A DNA stretch of 64,000 bases from Granulosicoccus sp965214025 (GCA_965214025.1 CBDCAW010000047.1:38482-102481); one strand, 5' to 3'. Counted from the stretch's first letter, positions 45,601 through 54,730 are shown. A program made the numbers and translations. The notes: generated by a model not told the origin, from the sequence alone.

Positions 45601-46235
45601 CCGGGGTCGGGTATGGCAGTACCGGCGAACCTGGCGAGAATGCTGCTGAGTCGGCTGAGGGCTTCGATGCAGAGCCGACCCCGACGAAGGCCGTGCGATA
45701 CCCGCATCTGAAAGTGGCCGGGCGCAGTCTACTCATCGTCGTGGCCATGTTCGGCTTCGGCTACGTGATGGTGCCGATCTACGACATAATCTGCGATGTG
45801 ACGGGCCTGAACGGCAAGACGGGCAGGCTTTCGGAAGCGGAGGCGGCAGCCCGTGCCGGCGATGTGGAGCGAGAAATCACAGTAGAGTTCACCGCCAGCG
45901 TGAACCGAAACGGGGACTGGATCTTCAGGCCGAACCAGACGGAAATGAAGGTGCAACCGGGCAAGGTCTACCACGCGACCTACTACGCGGAAAACCTGTC
46001 GGGTAGCCCGATGGTCGGGCAGGCCACGCCGAGCGTCAGCCCATTTTCGGCGGCTCCCTACTTCAACAAGACCGAGTGCTTCTGCTTCACCCGGCAGGAG
46101 TTCGACATGGCAGGTACGGAGGGTGGTGCGCGTGACATGCCGCTGACCTTCATCATCGACGCCGACGTGCCGATCAACGTGGACAGAGTGACGCTCTCGT
46201 ACACGTTCTTTCGTTCACCCGACCAGAACACGTGA
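45597..46235 (+). CDS. ctaG: Cytochrome c oxidase assembly protein CtaG/Cox11
   Basis: A 212-residue copper chaperone for CuB insertion. One TM helix (about 43-62) with conserved FGYVMVPIYDIICDVTG is followed by a periplasmic beta domain carrying the copper-binding CFC (C161, C163) in KTECFCFTRQ. GTG start overlaps the preceding small ORF. The cytoplasmic N-terminus is longer than usual. Confidence 0.95.
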   Translation: MTGVGYGSTGEPGENAAESAEGFDAEPTPTKAVRYPHLKVAGRSLLIVVAMFGFGYVMVPIYDIICDVTGLNGKTGRLSEAEAAARAGDVEREITVEFTASVNRNGDWIFRPNQTEMKVQPGKVYHATYYAENLSGSPMVGQATPSVSPFSAAPYFNKTECFCFTRQEFDMAGTEGGARDMPLTFIIDADVPINVDRVTLSYTFFRSPDQNT

Positions 46236-46306
46236 AGAACGGGCGCGCTCGCCAGTCATCGTGCGAACCCTTATAATCCGGTCAGTTTTCAAGGATCACA
46301 TCCAGA

Positions 46307-47176
46307 ATGAGTGAAGCGTCAGGCTATTACGTTCCCCATCAGGCCCGATGGCCCATCGTCGGCTCGGTAGGCCTCTTCACCTTCTTCTGGGGTTTGGCGA
46401 TGACGCTGAACCAGGACGAGATGGGGCTGGAGGTATTGGGCGCCGGTACAGTCATCATGATCGTGATGATGTTCGGCTGGTTCGGTACGGTCATCAAGGA
46501 GAGCGAGTCGGGTTCCTACAACGGCCAGGTGGACAATTCGTTTCGCCTCAGCATGATGTGGTTCATCTTCTCCGAGGTCATGTTCTTCGCGGCATTTTTC
46601 GGCGCGCTGTTCTACGCCCGAACCTTTTCGGGTCCATGGCTCGGTGGGTCGGGCGGCGGCGGTGCCGAATACACCAATGCAGTGCTGTACCCGGGCTTCG
46701 ACTACGTATGGCCCACCAACGGCCCGAATGAGATCGGTGGGGACTTCCAGACGATGAGCTGGTTCGGCTTGCCATTGATCAACACGCTGATCTTGCTGAC
46801 GAGTGGTTTCACCTGCACCATGGCCCACCATGCCATCAAGGACGGCAACCGCAAGAAAATGGTGCTCTGGCTGTTCGCCACCGTGTCGCTCGGGTTCGTG
46901 TTCGTCGGTTTCCAGGCCGAGGAGTACATTCATGCCTATCAGGAGCTGAACCTGACCATGAACAGTGGTATCTACGGTTCCACGTTCTTCCTGCTGACAG
47001 GTTTCCACGGCTTTCACGTAACCATGGGAGCCATCATTCTGCTGGTGGTCATGCTGCGCGGCATGCGTAACCATTTCACGGCGGAGAATCACTTCGCCTT
47101 CGAGGCTGCCGCCTGGTACTGGCACTTCGTCGATGTGGTCTGGCTTGGCTTGTTCATCTTTGTGTACCTTCTGTAG
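46307..47176 (+). CDS. coxC: Cytochrome c oxidase subunit III
   Basis: A 289-residue, seven-helix subunit III. It begins YYVPHQARWPIVGSVGLF and shows FSEVMFFAAFFGALFYAR, GFHGFHVTMGAIIL and the ending WYWHFVDVVWLGLF. It stabilises subunit I. A loop of about 40 residues after helix 3 is typical of this proteobacterial type. Confidence 0.96.
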   Translation: MSEASGYYVPHQARWPIVGSVGLFTFFWGLAMTLNQDEMGLEVLGAGTVIMIVMMFGWFGTVIKESESGSYNGQVDNSFRLSMMWFIFSEVMFFAAFFGALFYARTFSGPWLGGSGGGGAEYTNAVLYPGFDYVWPTNGPNEIGGDFQTMSWFGLPLINTLILLTSGFTCTMAHHAIKDGNRKKMVLWLFATVSLGFVFVGFQAEEYIHAYQELNLTMNSGIYGSTFFLLTGFHGFHVTMGAIILLVVMLRGMRNHFTAENHFAFEAAAWYWHFVDVVWLGLFIFVYLL

Positions 47177-47375
47177 AAAGGTACGGGCCTAAAAAGCGCC
47201 AGGCTGACGAGATGCGCGGCGTACGGAGATGAGGCCGCTTGCAAGGTTGGATCGAATTTTCAGCCGAGCATTTTCGTTAAGCCTTCGACAACCGCCTACT
47301 GACGGGCACTCGTCGAAGAAGTGCTTCTCGACCTGAAAGGTCTCGAGTAGCCGGACAACGGCTATGCAGTTCATT

Positions 47376-47693
47376 TCATTCTTCGCCGACCTGGCCGGAT
47401 GGCGATGCGTTGCCAGGTGAATTCTCTGCAGGTGAATCCTTGCCGGGAGCATCCCTTCCGTTCGCAGAAGGCGGCGGGGCACTCAATGGGTTAGGTCTGA
47501 ATTCGATCACGCCGGTGGCGCCGGCAATCATCACGACCACGATGGCCAGTATCGACAGGCCTATTCTCAGGCTGAGCGCGTTGACCGTGCGTCGCGTCTG
47601 CCCCTTGTCCTTGACCAGAAAGAACAGCCCCGAGAAAAGACTGATGACGATGAATCCCAGCAGTAGTATCAGGATGAATTTGACGAGTAGCAT
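47376..47693 (-). CDS. DUF2909 twin-transmembrane protein
   Basis: A 105-residue protein with two TM helices separated by the conserved FFLVKDKGQTRRTVNALSLRI loop, typical of DUF2909 proteins found opposite cox genes. The C-terminal 35 residues are Pro/Ser/Gly-rich and not conserved. ATG 47693 (MLLVKFILILLL) is the family start. It is convergent with coxC and divergent from the SURF1 gene by 41 nt. Confidence 0.8.
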   Translation of the reverse strand: MLLVKFILILLLGFIVISLFSGLFFLVKDKGQTRRTVNALSLRIGLSILAIVVVMIAGATGVIEFRPNPLSAPPPSANGRDAPGKDSPAENSPGNASPSGQVGEE

Positions 47694-47734
47694 GGGGTCG
47701 CAGGGTAACACCGGCTGAGGACCACTAGCCACAT

Positions 47735-48541
47735 ATGCATATCGGTCCCTACATTTTCAAACCGCGACTTTTCATGTCGATCGGTTTTCTGGCTCTCTTC
47801 ACCAGCATGATCGCGCTTGCAATCTGGCAGCTACGGCGGGCTGATGAGAAGATCGCCATCCTGAGTGCTGCCGAGTCCGCGATGGCAGCGCCGGCGGTAG
47901 CTCTGGAAAGCCTTGTCACCGACAAGGGCAGTTCACTGGCGGTGGCGGCGGAAGCCTATCGGCGAGTTCGGCTTGCCGGTTGCTACGACGATGTTCGGCA
48001 GTTTTTATGGGACAACCGCAGCCATGCTGGCTCGCCGGGCTTCGAGGCGATTACTCCGCTACGGCTGCGTTCGGGCAAGCTGGCGCTCGTGAATCGAGGC
48101 TGGTTGCCACTCGGGCAAACCCGTCAGGACTTGCCTGATCTTTCGTTCGCCGGTGCGGGGCCCGATGACGACTGCATGCCCGTCGACCTCGAAGGCCTGT
48201 TCACGCGACCGTCGAAAGGCTTGATGAGCGGACCAGCCATGGCACCACCGACCACCTGGCCTCGTATCATTCAGTTCTTCGACTATGAAATGATCGCTGC
48301 CGCCCTGGGTGAGCCGATCGTGCCGGGCGTCGTACAATTGCAGCAGGCATCCGCCCCGTCCTCACGGCCGGAGGCCCTGGCGGCCAACTGGCAGCCAGCG
48401 GCCTCCGGGCCCGAGAAACACTATGGTTATGCCTTTCAATGGTTCGCCATGGCCACCGCGCTTACCGTGATCTACATCGTTCTCAACACCGTGAACACTC
48501 GTCGGCCCGCATCAGACACTGATCCTGCACCTCATGACTGA
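47735..48541 (+). CDS. SURF1 family cytochrome oxidase assembly protein
   Basis: A 268-residue SURF1/Shy1 protein with N- and C-terminal TM helices flanking a periplasmic domain. Visible are LAIWQLRRADEK, LVNRGWLP, and the closing KHYGYAFQWFAMATALTVIY. It helps place haem A in subunit I. Its end overlaps the next gene by 8 nt. Confidence 0.93.
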   Translation: MHIGPYIFKPRLFMSIGFLALFTSMIALAIWQLRRADEKIAILSAAESAMAAPAVALESLVTDKGSSLAVAAEAYRRVRLAGCYDDVRQFLWDNRSHAGSPGFEAITPLRLRSGKLALVNRGWLPLGQTRQDLPDLSFAGAGPDDDCMPVDLEGLFTRPSKGLMSGPAMAPPTTWPRIIQFFDYEMIAAALGEPIVPGVVQLQQASAPSSRPEALAANWQPAASGPEKHYGYAFQWFAMATALTVIYIVLNTVNTRRPASDTDPAPHD

Positions 48542-49235
48542 CCCCACCTCCCAGATTCCGCCCGGCGCCGACAAGGACGTCACCGGTGTATCGGGTGAGG
48601 CCCGGTTCGATGCCGCGCCACCCGTGGACTCGGCCGCCCAGGCTCGTTCACGGCGCATGCTGTTGCTGATATTCGGCATGTTCGGTGTTCCGCTTCTGCT
48701 GGCGATCATCTGGCTGCAGGTGGTGCAATCGAGCGATGGTGAGCTTGGAAGTACGGCACGGGGCGAGCTCATCGAACCGCCGGTGCCGTTGACCGGGTTC
48801 AGCATGCCGCTCGTCGATGGCGAGACCCTGAAGCTCGTCGACCTGCGAGGTGAATGGACCCTGCTGTACGCGCCGGAAGGCGTGTGTGGCGACACTTGCA
48901 AGTTGAGGCTCTACTACATGCGCCAGGTGCGTCTGGCCCTGAATCAGAGAATGAATCGGGTTCATCGCGTTGCCGTGACCGATTCTCCCGGTCAGTTGGA
49001 CGAGGCGCTGCTGAAGGAACATCCGGGTCTTTACGTCACCACCGGCAGTACCGGTCAGCGCGCTGCCCTGGTCGACCAGATCGAGGCCGCGGTCGCGGAC
49101 ATGAAACCGATGAAAGACAGTATCTACGTCATCGATCCATTGGGTAATCTGATGCTGCGATTCCCGCCCGACCTGCCACCGAAGTCGATACTCAAGGACT
49201 TGACTCATCTGTTAAAAGTGTCTCGCATCGGGTAG
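48534..49235 (+). CDS. Membrane-anchored SCO/thioredoxin-like protein
   Basis: A 233-residue protein with one TM helix (about 42-63) and a thioredoxin-like periplasmic domain. The family, found between SURF1 and ctaA/ctaB in gammaproteobacteria, has no firm function. The redox or metal site may be VCGDTC, spaced CxxxC as in SCO proteins. It overlaps the SURF1 gene and lies 9 nt before ctaB, so it should act in oxidase maturation. Confidence 0.75.
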   Translation: MTDPTSQIPPGADKDVTGVSGEARFDAAPPVDSAAQARSRRMLLLIFGMFGVPLLLAIIWLQVVQSSDGELGSTARGELIEPPVPLTGFSMPLVDGETLKLVDLRGEWTLLYAPEGVCGDTCKLRLYYMRQVRLALNQRMNRVHRVAVTDSPGQLDEALLKEHPGLYVTTGSTGQRAALVDQIEAAVADMKPMKDSIYVIDPLGNLMLRFPPDLPPKSILKDLTHLLKVSRIG

Positions 49236-49244
49236 GGTTATTTG

Positions 49245-50165
49245 ATGAAGACGCTCAGCTTGAATCTCTCCCTGACTCAGGCGGTCACGCACTGGCGCGA
49301 TTACCTGGAGATCACGAAGCCGAAGGTGGTGCTGTTGCTCGTGTTCACCGCACTGGTGGGCATGGTGCTTGCAGTGCCAGGTTGGTTGCCGCTGCAGGAA
49401 TCCGTATTCGGGCTGCTCGGCATCGGCATGGCATCTTCGTCGGCTGCGGCCATCAATCACGTCATCGATCAGCGCGCCGATGCCATCATGAACCGCACGG
49501 CACGTCGGCCCATTCCTCGTGGGCATTTGAGTTCGGCTCAGTGCTTGCTGTTCGCCGGGTTGCTGGGGGTGGTGTCGATGATCATTCTCGTGATGCTCGT
49601 GAATACCCTCACGGCAGTGCTCACGTTCTTTTCGCTGATCGGCTACGCGATCGTCTACACCATGTATCTCAAGCGTGCCACGCCACAGAACATCGTCATC
49701 GGTGGCGCCGCGGGAGCCATGCCGCCGGTACTGGGCTGGGCAGCGGTTACCGGCCAGGTCACGGCTGAGCCGCTTCTTCTGTTTCTCATCGTGTTCATCT
49801 GGACGCCGCCGCACTTCTGGGCGCTGGCCATTCATCGGTGCGACGACTATGCCAAGGTGGATATTCCGATGCTGCCGGTCACACATGGCATTCCGCACAC
49901 GCGCGTTCAGATCCTGCTCTACACGGTACTGCTGTTCATCGTGAGCCTGTTCCCCTACCTCATTCATATGAGTGGGGTGCTTTACCTGATCGGTGCCGTG
50001 TTCCTGGGGTTGATGTTTCTCTATCACGCCTGGAAGCTGTTCGACCCCTCGGCTGCCCGCCAGCCTGTCAAGACGTTCGTGTTCTCGATCAATTACCTGA
50101 TGTGGCTGTTCGGTATCATGCTTGCTGATCATTACCTGCCGCTGGTCATGCGCCTGTTCGCCTGA
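49245..50165 (+). CDS. ctaB: Protohaem IX farnesyltransferase (haem O synthase)
   Basis: A 306-residue UbiA-superfamily prenyltransferase. YLEITKPKVVLLLVFTAL, the first Asp-rich motif NHVIDQRADAIMNRT, RPIPRG and the second loop around HRCDDYAKVDIPMLP are intact. It farnesylates haem B to haem O for the oxidase. ATG 49245 follows TAGGG; the TTG one codon earlier is not needed. Haem A synthase (ctaA), expected just upstream, is absent here. Confidence 0.96.
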   Translation: MKTLSLNLSLTQAVTHWRDYLEITKPKVVLLLVFTALVGMVLAVPGWLPLQESVFGLLGIGMASSSAAAINHVIDQRADAIMNRTARRPIPRGHLSSAQCLLFAGLLGVVSMIILVMLVNTLTAVLTFFSLIGYAIVYTMYLKRATPQNIVIGGAAGAMPPVLGWAAVTGQVTAEPLLLFLIVFIWTPPHFWALAIHRCDDYAKVDIPMLPVTHGIPHTRVQILLYTVLLFIVSLFPYLIHMSGVLYLIGAVFLGLMFLYHAWKLFDPSAARQPVKTFVFSINYLMWLFGIMLADHYLPLVMRLFA

Positions 50166-50184
50166 GGCGATCCGGTGCAGTTGT

Positions 50185-50198
50185 ATACGAAATCGTAT
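50185..50198. promoter_or_regulatory. ATACGA-AA-TCGTAT palindrome upstream of the response regulator
   Basis: A perfect 6-bp-arm inverted repeat 20 nt after ctaB and 96 nt before the response-regulator ATG, followed by a related half-site (TTTCGT). It could be an autoregulatory site or form a short hairpin. Confidence 0.35.
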
Positions 50199-50293
50199 GT
50201 TTCGTGGCATGTGCCTGAAAACCGTGACATTCATGCTGGTGAAGCTTTGCTCTTACCACAAGGCGCGACGCTGACACCCGGGAGCCGACCAGC

Positions 50294-50971
50294 ATGCACA
50301 TTCTCCTTGTCGAAGACGATCCACAAACCGCCCGTTACGTAGCACGGGGGTTCACCGAGGCCGGCCATGTGGTCGACCTGTTCGACAACGGTCGAGAAGC
50401 GATGGTGCAATGCCTGAGCACGTCTTACGACATGCTGGTGGTCGATCGCATGTTGCCCGCGATGGACGGGCTGACTTTGGTGAAAAGCTTGCGGGCGGCG
50501 GGTACGGAGTCACCGGTGATCTTTCTCACGGCTGTATCCGGAGTTGATGATCGGGTCGCCGGGCTGGAAGCCGGCGGCGACGACTACCTCACCAAGCCGT
50601 TCGCGTTCTCCGAGCTGCTGGCTCGCGTGAATGCTTTGGCGAGGCGGCCGGCCACCGCGGTCGAGACCACCGTCTTGCGGGTAGCAGACCTCGAACTCGA
50701 CCTGCTGCAGAGAACCGCCGTACGCGCCGGTGTGGGCATCGTGCTGCAACCGCGCGAGTTTCTGCTGCTGGAGGTGCTGATGCGCAACGAAGGCCGGGTC
50801 GTCAGCCGCACCATGCTGCTCGAGCGGGTATGGGATTTCCATTTCGACCCCAAGACCAGTGTCGTGGAAACCCACGTCAGCCGTCTGCGTGGCAAGATCG
50901 ACAAGCCCTTCGATGTACCCTTGTTGCACACGATCAGAAATCTGGGATACAGCCTGCATGCGCCGCGCTGA
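50294..50971 (+). CDS. OmpR-family response regulator
   Basis: A 225-residue regulator. The receiver domain has acidic pocket E7, D8 and D9, phospho-acceptor D51 (VVDRMLPAMDG) and K101. The winged-helix DNA-binding domain ends VSRLRGKIDKPFDVPLLHTI. Paired with the following sensor kinase, whose start overlaps its end. The group resembles CzcR/CopR-like metal or envelope-stress regulators, but the signal is not determinable. Confidence 0.92.
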   Translation: MHILLVEDDPQTARYVARGFTEAGHVVDLFDNGREAMVQCLSTSYDMLVVDRMLPAMDGLTLVKSLRAAGTESPVIFLTAVSGVDDRVAGLEAGGDDYLTKPFAFSELLARVNALARRPATAVETTVLRVADLELDLLQRTAVRAGVGIVLQPREFLLLEVLMRNEGRVVSRTMLLERVWDFHFDPKTSVVETHVSRLRGKIDKPFDVPLLHTIRNLGYSLHAPR

Positions 50972-52478
50972 CGCGGTGATGGCGCGCCCGGGCATTGCCC
51001 GGCCCAGCCTTCACCAGCACCGCCCGTCGACGACTGTCGACGACGGCAGTGGTCAACGCTCCTCGCGCTTCAGCCTGTTGCGCAGTGTACCGTTTCGGAT
51101 GGTACTGGCCGTATCGACGCTTTACCTCGCCTGCTTCGGTCTGTCGGCGTGCGTGTTCTACCAACTGCTGCGTGACCGCCTCGACAGTGAGATCAACCAG
51201 TCCATCAGTCGAAATTTTTCGTCAGTCGAGGATATCTACCGCAGCGAAGGGCTGGACGACGTCCTGAAGATCGCTCGCCGCCGTGACCAGCTGCCGATGA
51301 ACTACAACATGGGGTTTCATCTGGCTACCCCGAACGGGCGACAGATAGCGGGCAACGTGACGCTCGATGTCAAGGGCATGGGCTGGAATGAATTCAGTGG
51401 CGCGGAACTGGGCCTGGAGGACGATGGCGTTCGCTACCGATTCTTTGCCGGTGAGCTGGGTAGCAACATACTGTCGGTCGGTCGGAGCGTGCAGCCGCTG
51501 CAGGACTTGCGGGGCACCGCGATCAGCAGCTTCGGTTGGACCTTGCTCAGTTCACTGATTCTGGCGTTGCTCGGTGCGGGGTACATTTCCTGGCGCACCC
51601 ACGTTCGCATCCAGAAGATCGCTAGAGCAATGGACAGAGTCGCTGCGGGCAACCTGGAGGCACGGCTGCCCATCAGTTCCGCCTGCGACGGTATCGACGA
51701 CCTGGCGTGCCAGATCAACCAGGCGTTGACTCGCCTGCAGCAGATGGTCGAAAGCGTGCGTCAGGTAAGTAACGACATAGCTCACGACCTGAAAACTCCG
51801 CTGAACCGGCTGTTCATTCACATCGAGAAAGCTGCGGAACTGACCCGTCAGGGCGAGCGGGTCGACGGTGAGCTGGTGCAGGCGTTGAGCGAGGCACAGG
51901 ACATCAACGCGACCTTCGAGGCATTGCTTCGTATCGCACAGATCGAGGCGGGCGCCCGACGGGCGTCGTTTCGCACGGTAGACCTGCTGAAGCTCGTGGA
52001 GACTGTTGCCGAAATTTACGAGCCGGTAGCCGAAGAGCAGGGGCAGGAGTTGATGTTGGAGACGGAAGGTGAGGCTGGTGGAACCCTGGTAGCAGCCGGC
52101 GAACCTCGCTCGATGGAGCTGCCGATATTCGGCGACCGTGATCTGCTGTTGCAGATGATGGTCAACCTGGTGGAAAACGCCATACGGCATTGCCCTGCGG
52201 GTTCTCGCATCATTGTGCAGGCTGGTAGCTCAGATCACGAAGTCTGGTTCTGCATCAGGGATAACGGACCGGGTGTACCCGATGCGGAAAGAAACAACGT
52301 GATGCGAAGACTCTACCGGCTGGAAGGTAGCCGCACTACAGAGGGAACAGGGCTCGGCTTGAGCTTGGTGAAGGCTGTGTCAGACCTTCATTGCGGTGTG
52401 GTGGACCTCCGGAACAACAACCCCGGCCTGAACGTTTGCGTGACGTTTGCAAGGGATTGCCCGCCGGCGGGAAGATGA
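50958..52478 (+). CDS. Sensor histidine kinase
   Basis: About 506 residues. A first TM helix (LAVSTLYLACFGLSACVFY) and a short periplasmic sensor of about 130 residues precede a second TM, HAMP, the H-box SNDIAHDLKTPLNRL with the phospho-accepting histidine, and ATPase boxes NLVENAIRHCP, IRDNGPGVPD and TGLGLSLVKA. It phosphorylates the upstream regulator. The start is uncertain: ATG 50958 overlaps the regulator by 14 nt, ATG 50979 follows its stop by 7 nt. Confidence 0.9.
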   Translation: MRRADAVMARPGIARPSLHQHRPSTTVDDGSGQRSSRFSLLRSVPFRMVLAVSTLYLACFGLSACVFYQLLRDRLDSEINQSISRNFSSVEDIYRSEGLDDVLKIARRRDQLPMNYNMGFHLATPNGRQIAGNVTLDVKGMGWNEFSGAELGLEDDGVRYRFFAGELGSNILSVGRSVQPLQDLRGTAISSFGWTLLSSLILALLGAGYISWRTHVRIQKIARAMDRVAAGNLEARLPISSACDGIDDLACQINQALTRLQQMVESVRQVSNDIAHDLKTPLNRLFIHIEKAAELTRQGERVDGELVQALSEAQDINATFEALLRIAQIEAGARRASFRTVDLLKLVETVAEIYEPVAEEQGQELMLETEGEAGGTLVAAGEPRSMELPIFGDRDLLLQMMVNLVENAIRHCPAGSRIIVQAGSSDHEVWFCIRDNGPGVPDAERNNVMRRLYRLEGSRTTEGTGLGLSLVKAVSDLHCGVVDLRNNNPGLNVCVTFARDCPPAGR

Positions 52479-52604
52479 AGGTGCCAATAACGCCGGACTA
52501 GTATGGCGCGGCCGGTGGCACGGGAAGGTCTGCCACCCCCTTCCTTGAAGAAGGTTCACCAAGTCTGTACGCCATCGGTGGTAAGTACACCTTGCACTGA
52601 CACC

Positions 52605-52634
52605 CCGGGCAAGTACGTGAGAGTACCTGCCCGG
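52605..52634. terminator. Strong hairpin between the convergent kinase and rpoH genes
   Basis: CCGGGCA and GTAC pair with GTAC and TGCCCGG around a six-base loop with one mismatch. Neither strand has a T-tract after it, so it may act as a bidirectional or Rho-assisted terminator or protect a 3' end. A second hairpin (GGTGGCA/TGCCACC, 52514-52537) lies on the kinase side. Confidence 0.4.
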
Positions 52635-52648
52635 AAACTCCCTGCCGA

Positions 52649-53518
52649 TCAAGCTGCAAGCAAATGCGACTTGAGCTTTTTCATCGCTGCTTTCTCGATC
52701 TGACGAATGCGCTCGGCCGATACCGAATACTCTTCGGCAAGCTCATGCAACGTGGACTTGTCTTCGTGCAACCACCGACGCTGCAGAATGGTTCTGCTGC
52801 GATCGTCCAGGATATCCAGACCATCGGCCAGGCCTTCCAACGACCGTTCGCGCCCATCCTGTGCTTCCAGAATCGCCGAGGGATCCTGCTCCTCGCGGAA
52901 CAGCAGGTCGGCCGGTGCGAGTTGCCGATCTTCACTGCTGGCGCTGGCCGGTGCGTCGAAGGCGCTATCGTGGCCATGCATTCGAGATTCCATCTCGGTA
53001 ACCACGGAAGGATCTACATCCAGGTCGCTGGCTACGGAATTCACCTCTTCCTGACTGAACCAGTTGAGCTCCTTTTTGGCGCTGCGCAGCTTGAAGAACA
53101 ACTTGCGCTGCGCCTTGGTAGTGGCCACCTTCACGATGCGCCAGTTGCGAATCACATACTCGTGAATCTCGGCGCGAATCCAGTGCACGGCGAACGAGAT
53201 CAACCGGACACCGACATCCGGGTCGAAGCGTTTGACCGCTTTCATCAGACCGATGTTGCCTTCCTGTACGAGATCCGCCATGGGCAGGCCATATCCCTTG
53301 TAGCTGCGAGCGATGTGCACGACGAAGCGCAACTGCGACATGACGAGCTGACGAGCCGCATCCAGGTCATCGTCCGCCCGCAGCCGACGGGCCAGAACCT
53401 GCTCCTGCTCGGTAGTGAGCAGCTCCACATTGGCGATTCGGGCAAGATAGGCGTTGAGGTCATCGGTGATGACCGGTAGCGCCATGGTGCTCTGATTGAC
53501 GGTAAGGGCGTTACTCAT
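52649..53518 (-). CDS. rpoH: RNA polymerase heat-shock sigma factor RpoH
   Basis: A 289-residue sigma32. The region 2 core is DLVQEGNIGLMKAVKRFDP and VHWIRAEIHEYVIRNWRIVK, followed by the RpoH-specific box ATTKAQRKLFFKLRS. Region 4.2 helix-turn-helix is LHELAEEYSVSAERIRQIE. ATG 53518 (MSNALTVNQSTM) has GGGAGA upstream. It follows ftsX as in most gammaproteobacteria. A near-perfect CIRCE overlaps its promoter, suggesting HrcA control of its synthesis. Confidence 0.97.
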   Translation of the reverse strand: MSNALTVNQSTMALPVITDDLNAYLARIANVELLTTEQEQVLARRLRADDDLDAARQLVMSQLRFVVHIARSYKGYGLPMADLVQEGNIGLMKAVKRFDPDVGVRLISFAVHWIRAEIHEYVIRNWRIVKVATTKAQRKLFFKLRSAKKELNWFSQEEVNSVASDLDVDPSVVTEMESRMHGHDSAFDAPASASSEDRQLAPADLLFREEQDPSAILEAQDGRERSLEGLADGLDILDDRSRTILQRRWLHEDKSTLHELAEEYSVSAERIRQIEKAAMKKLKSHLLAA

Positions 53519-53546
53519 AAAGATCTCCCACAAGGTATATGCACTG

Positions 53547-53576
53547 ATTTTAGCACTCTGCCCAATAGACTGCTAA
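53547..53576 (-). promoter_or_regulatory. Sigma70-like rpoH promoter
   Basis: Minus strand: TTAGCA (53571-53576), 18-nt spacer, TAAAAT (53547-53552), matching the consensus at four and five of six positions. It lies about 30 nt before the rpoH ATG. Both hexamers fall in or next to the CIRCE arms. Confidence 0.55.
53550..53576. promoter_or_regulatory. CIRCE element (HrcA operator) upstream of rpoH
   Basis: TTAGCACTC, nine bases, GACTGCTAA. The CIRCE consensus is TTAGCACTC-N9-GAGTGCTAA, so 17 of 18 arm positions match with exact spacing. CIRCE is the operator of the heat-sensitive repressor HrcA and is usually found before groESL or dnaK/hrcA. Here it covers the spacer and the hexamers of the rpoH promoter, the position expected for repression. 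Confidence 0.85.
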
Positions 53577-53674
53577 TAGCGGCCAGAGTTCCTGCCGACT
53601 TGAGCCCGGTACCCTGCGCTTTCAAGCCTTTGCTTCGAGAAAATTCCCTTAAATATCAATTATTTGTATAATTT

Positions 53675-54730
53675 CTAGTGGTTTCGGGAAGAACGGAACA
53701 TGTTGGATGACGGTTTGGCCAGAGTCATGACGGTACCCGCCAGGCCCAGCATCGTGGCTATTGCCAATATGAATCCGACCGTACGTATTGACGGAAACTT
53801 CAGACGAAACGAGCTACCGTACAGATTGGCAAGTTGATCGGCCGGTTGGCGCAATATCAGCAATGCGATGATTGCCAGCACGCACGCCACCAGACCGCCC
53901 AGAAAACCATAGAGTGCGCCGGTATACACCAACGGCCTGTGCCGAAAGCTCGTGGCCGCTCCGAGCAGATGCGCCACTTCCATCTCGGCTTCGCGCCTCA
54001 GCAGTTCAAGCCGCACCGTATTGCCGATGACCAGCAATGCGGTCAAGACCAGAAAACTACCCAACAGAATGCCAACCAGTTGCAACAACGAAACCACCGC
54101 TTGCAATCGGCGGACCCACTCCAGATCGACCTGTACGCGCTCCACCCCATCCACGTCCGCAAGGGTGGATGCCAGCCGATCCATCGATTCATCCGTCAGG
54201 CTGTCGCGAGCCGGATGAATCACCACGGCACCGGGCAGCGGGTTGTTCTCCAGCGTTTCGAGCACGTCGTCCACATCGGTATGCTGCCGCAGCAGATCAA
54301 GCGCCTCCGCGCGCGAGACATACATGGATTCTCGCACCCCCGGGCGGTTGGCCAAGGCCCGGGCGAGTTCAGCACCCTGCAGATCATCGATATCCGGCGA
54401 CAGGTAGGCGGTCAGGCTTTCCTGGTCGAGCGTTCTCTTGCCGAGCTGTTGCAACGAGCCGGCACAGAACCACAGCAACACCGGCAGCGCCAGCGTTATC
54501 CCGAGGACGAACAGGGTGACTCCACTGGCCAGCGGTCGGCTGCGTAGCTGGCGCCAGCTTTGCGTAACCGCGTAACCGCGCAGCGTGTAGGTCCACCGGC
54601 GGCCCATCGAGCCACCGAAAGCGGCGTCCTGACCTGCCTCGCGGTTAGCCAGGGCTGAAGTCTGATCGTTCTGCGCGTTGCCCGGCCTCGATCCGCCAAT
54701 CGCAGTCGCGTTCTCGCGTCGCAGGCTCAT
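53675..54730 (-). CDS. ftsX: Cell division protein FtsX
   Basis: A 351-residue membrane partner of FtsE. After a hydrophilic N-terminus of about 60 residues come TM1, a periplasmic loop (LTAYLSPDIDDLQGAELARAL, FPALENNPLPGAVV-like ETLENNPLPGAVVIHPA) and three further TM helices. With FtsE it signals from the divisome to peptidoglycan hydrolases. Its start overlaps the ftsE stop by one base. Confidence 0.95.
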   Translation of the reverse strand: MSLRRENATAIGGSRPGNAQNDQTSALANREAGQDAAFGGSMGRRWTYTLRGYAVTQSWRQLRSRPLASGVTLFVLGITLALPVLLWFCAGSLQQLGKRTLDQESLTAYLSPDIDDLQGAELARALANRPGVRESMYVSRAEALDLLRQHTDVDDVLETLENNPLPGAVVIHPARDSLTDESMDRLASTLADVDGVERVQVDLEWVRRLQAVVSLLQLVGILLGSFLVLTALLVIGNTVRLELLRREAEMEVAHLLGAATSFRHRPLVYTGALYGFLGGLVACVLAIIALLILRQPADQLANLYGSSFRLKFPSIRTVGFILAIATMLGLAGTVMTLAKPSSNMFRSSRNH

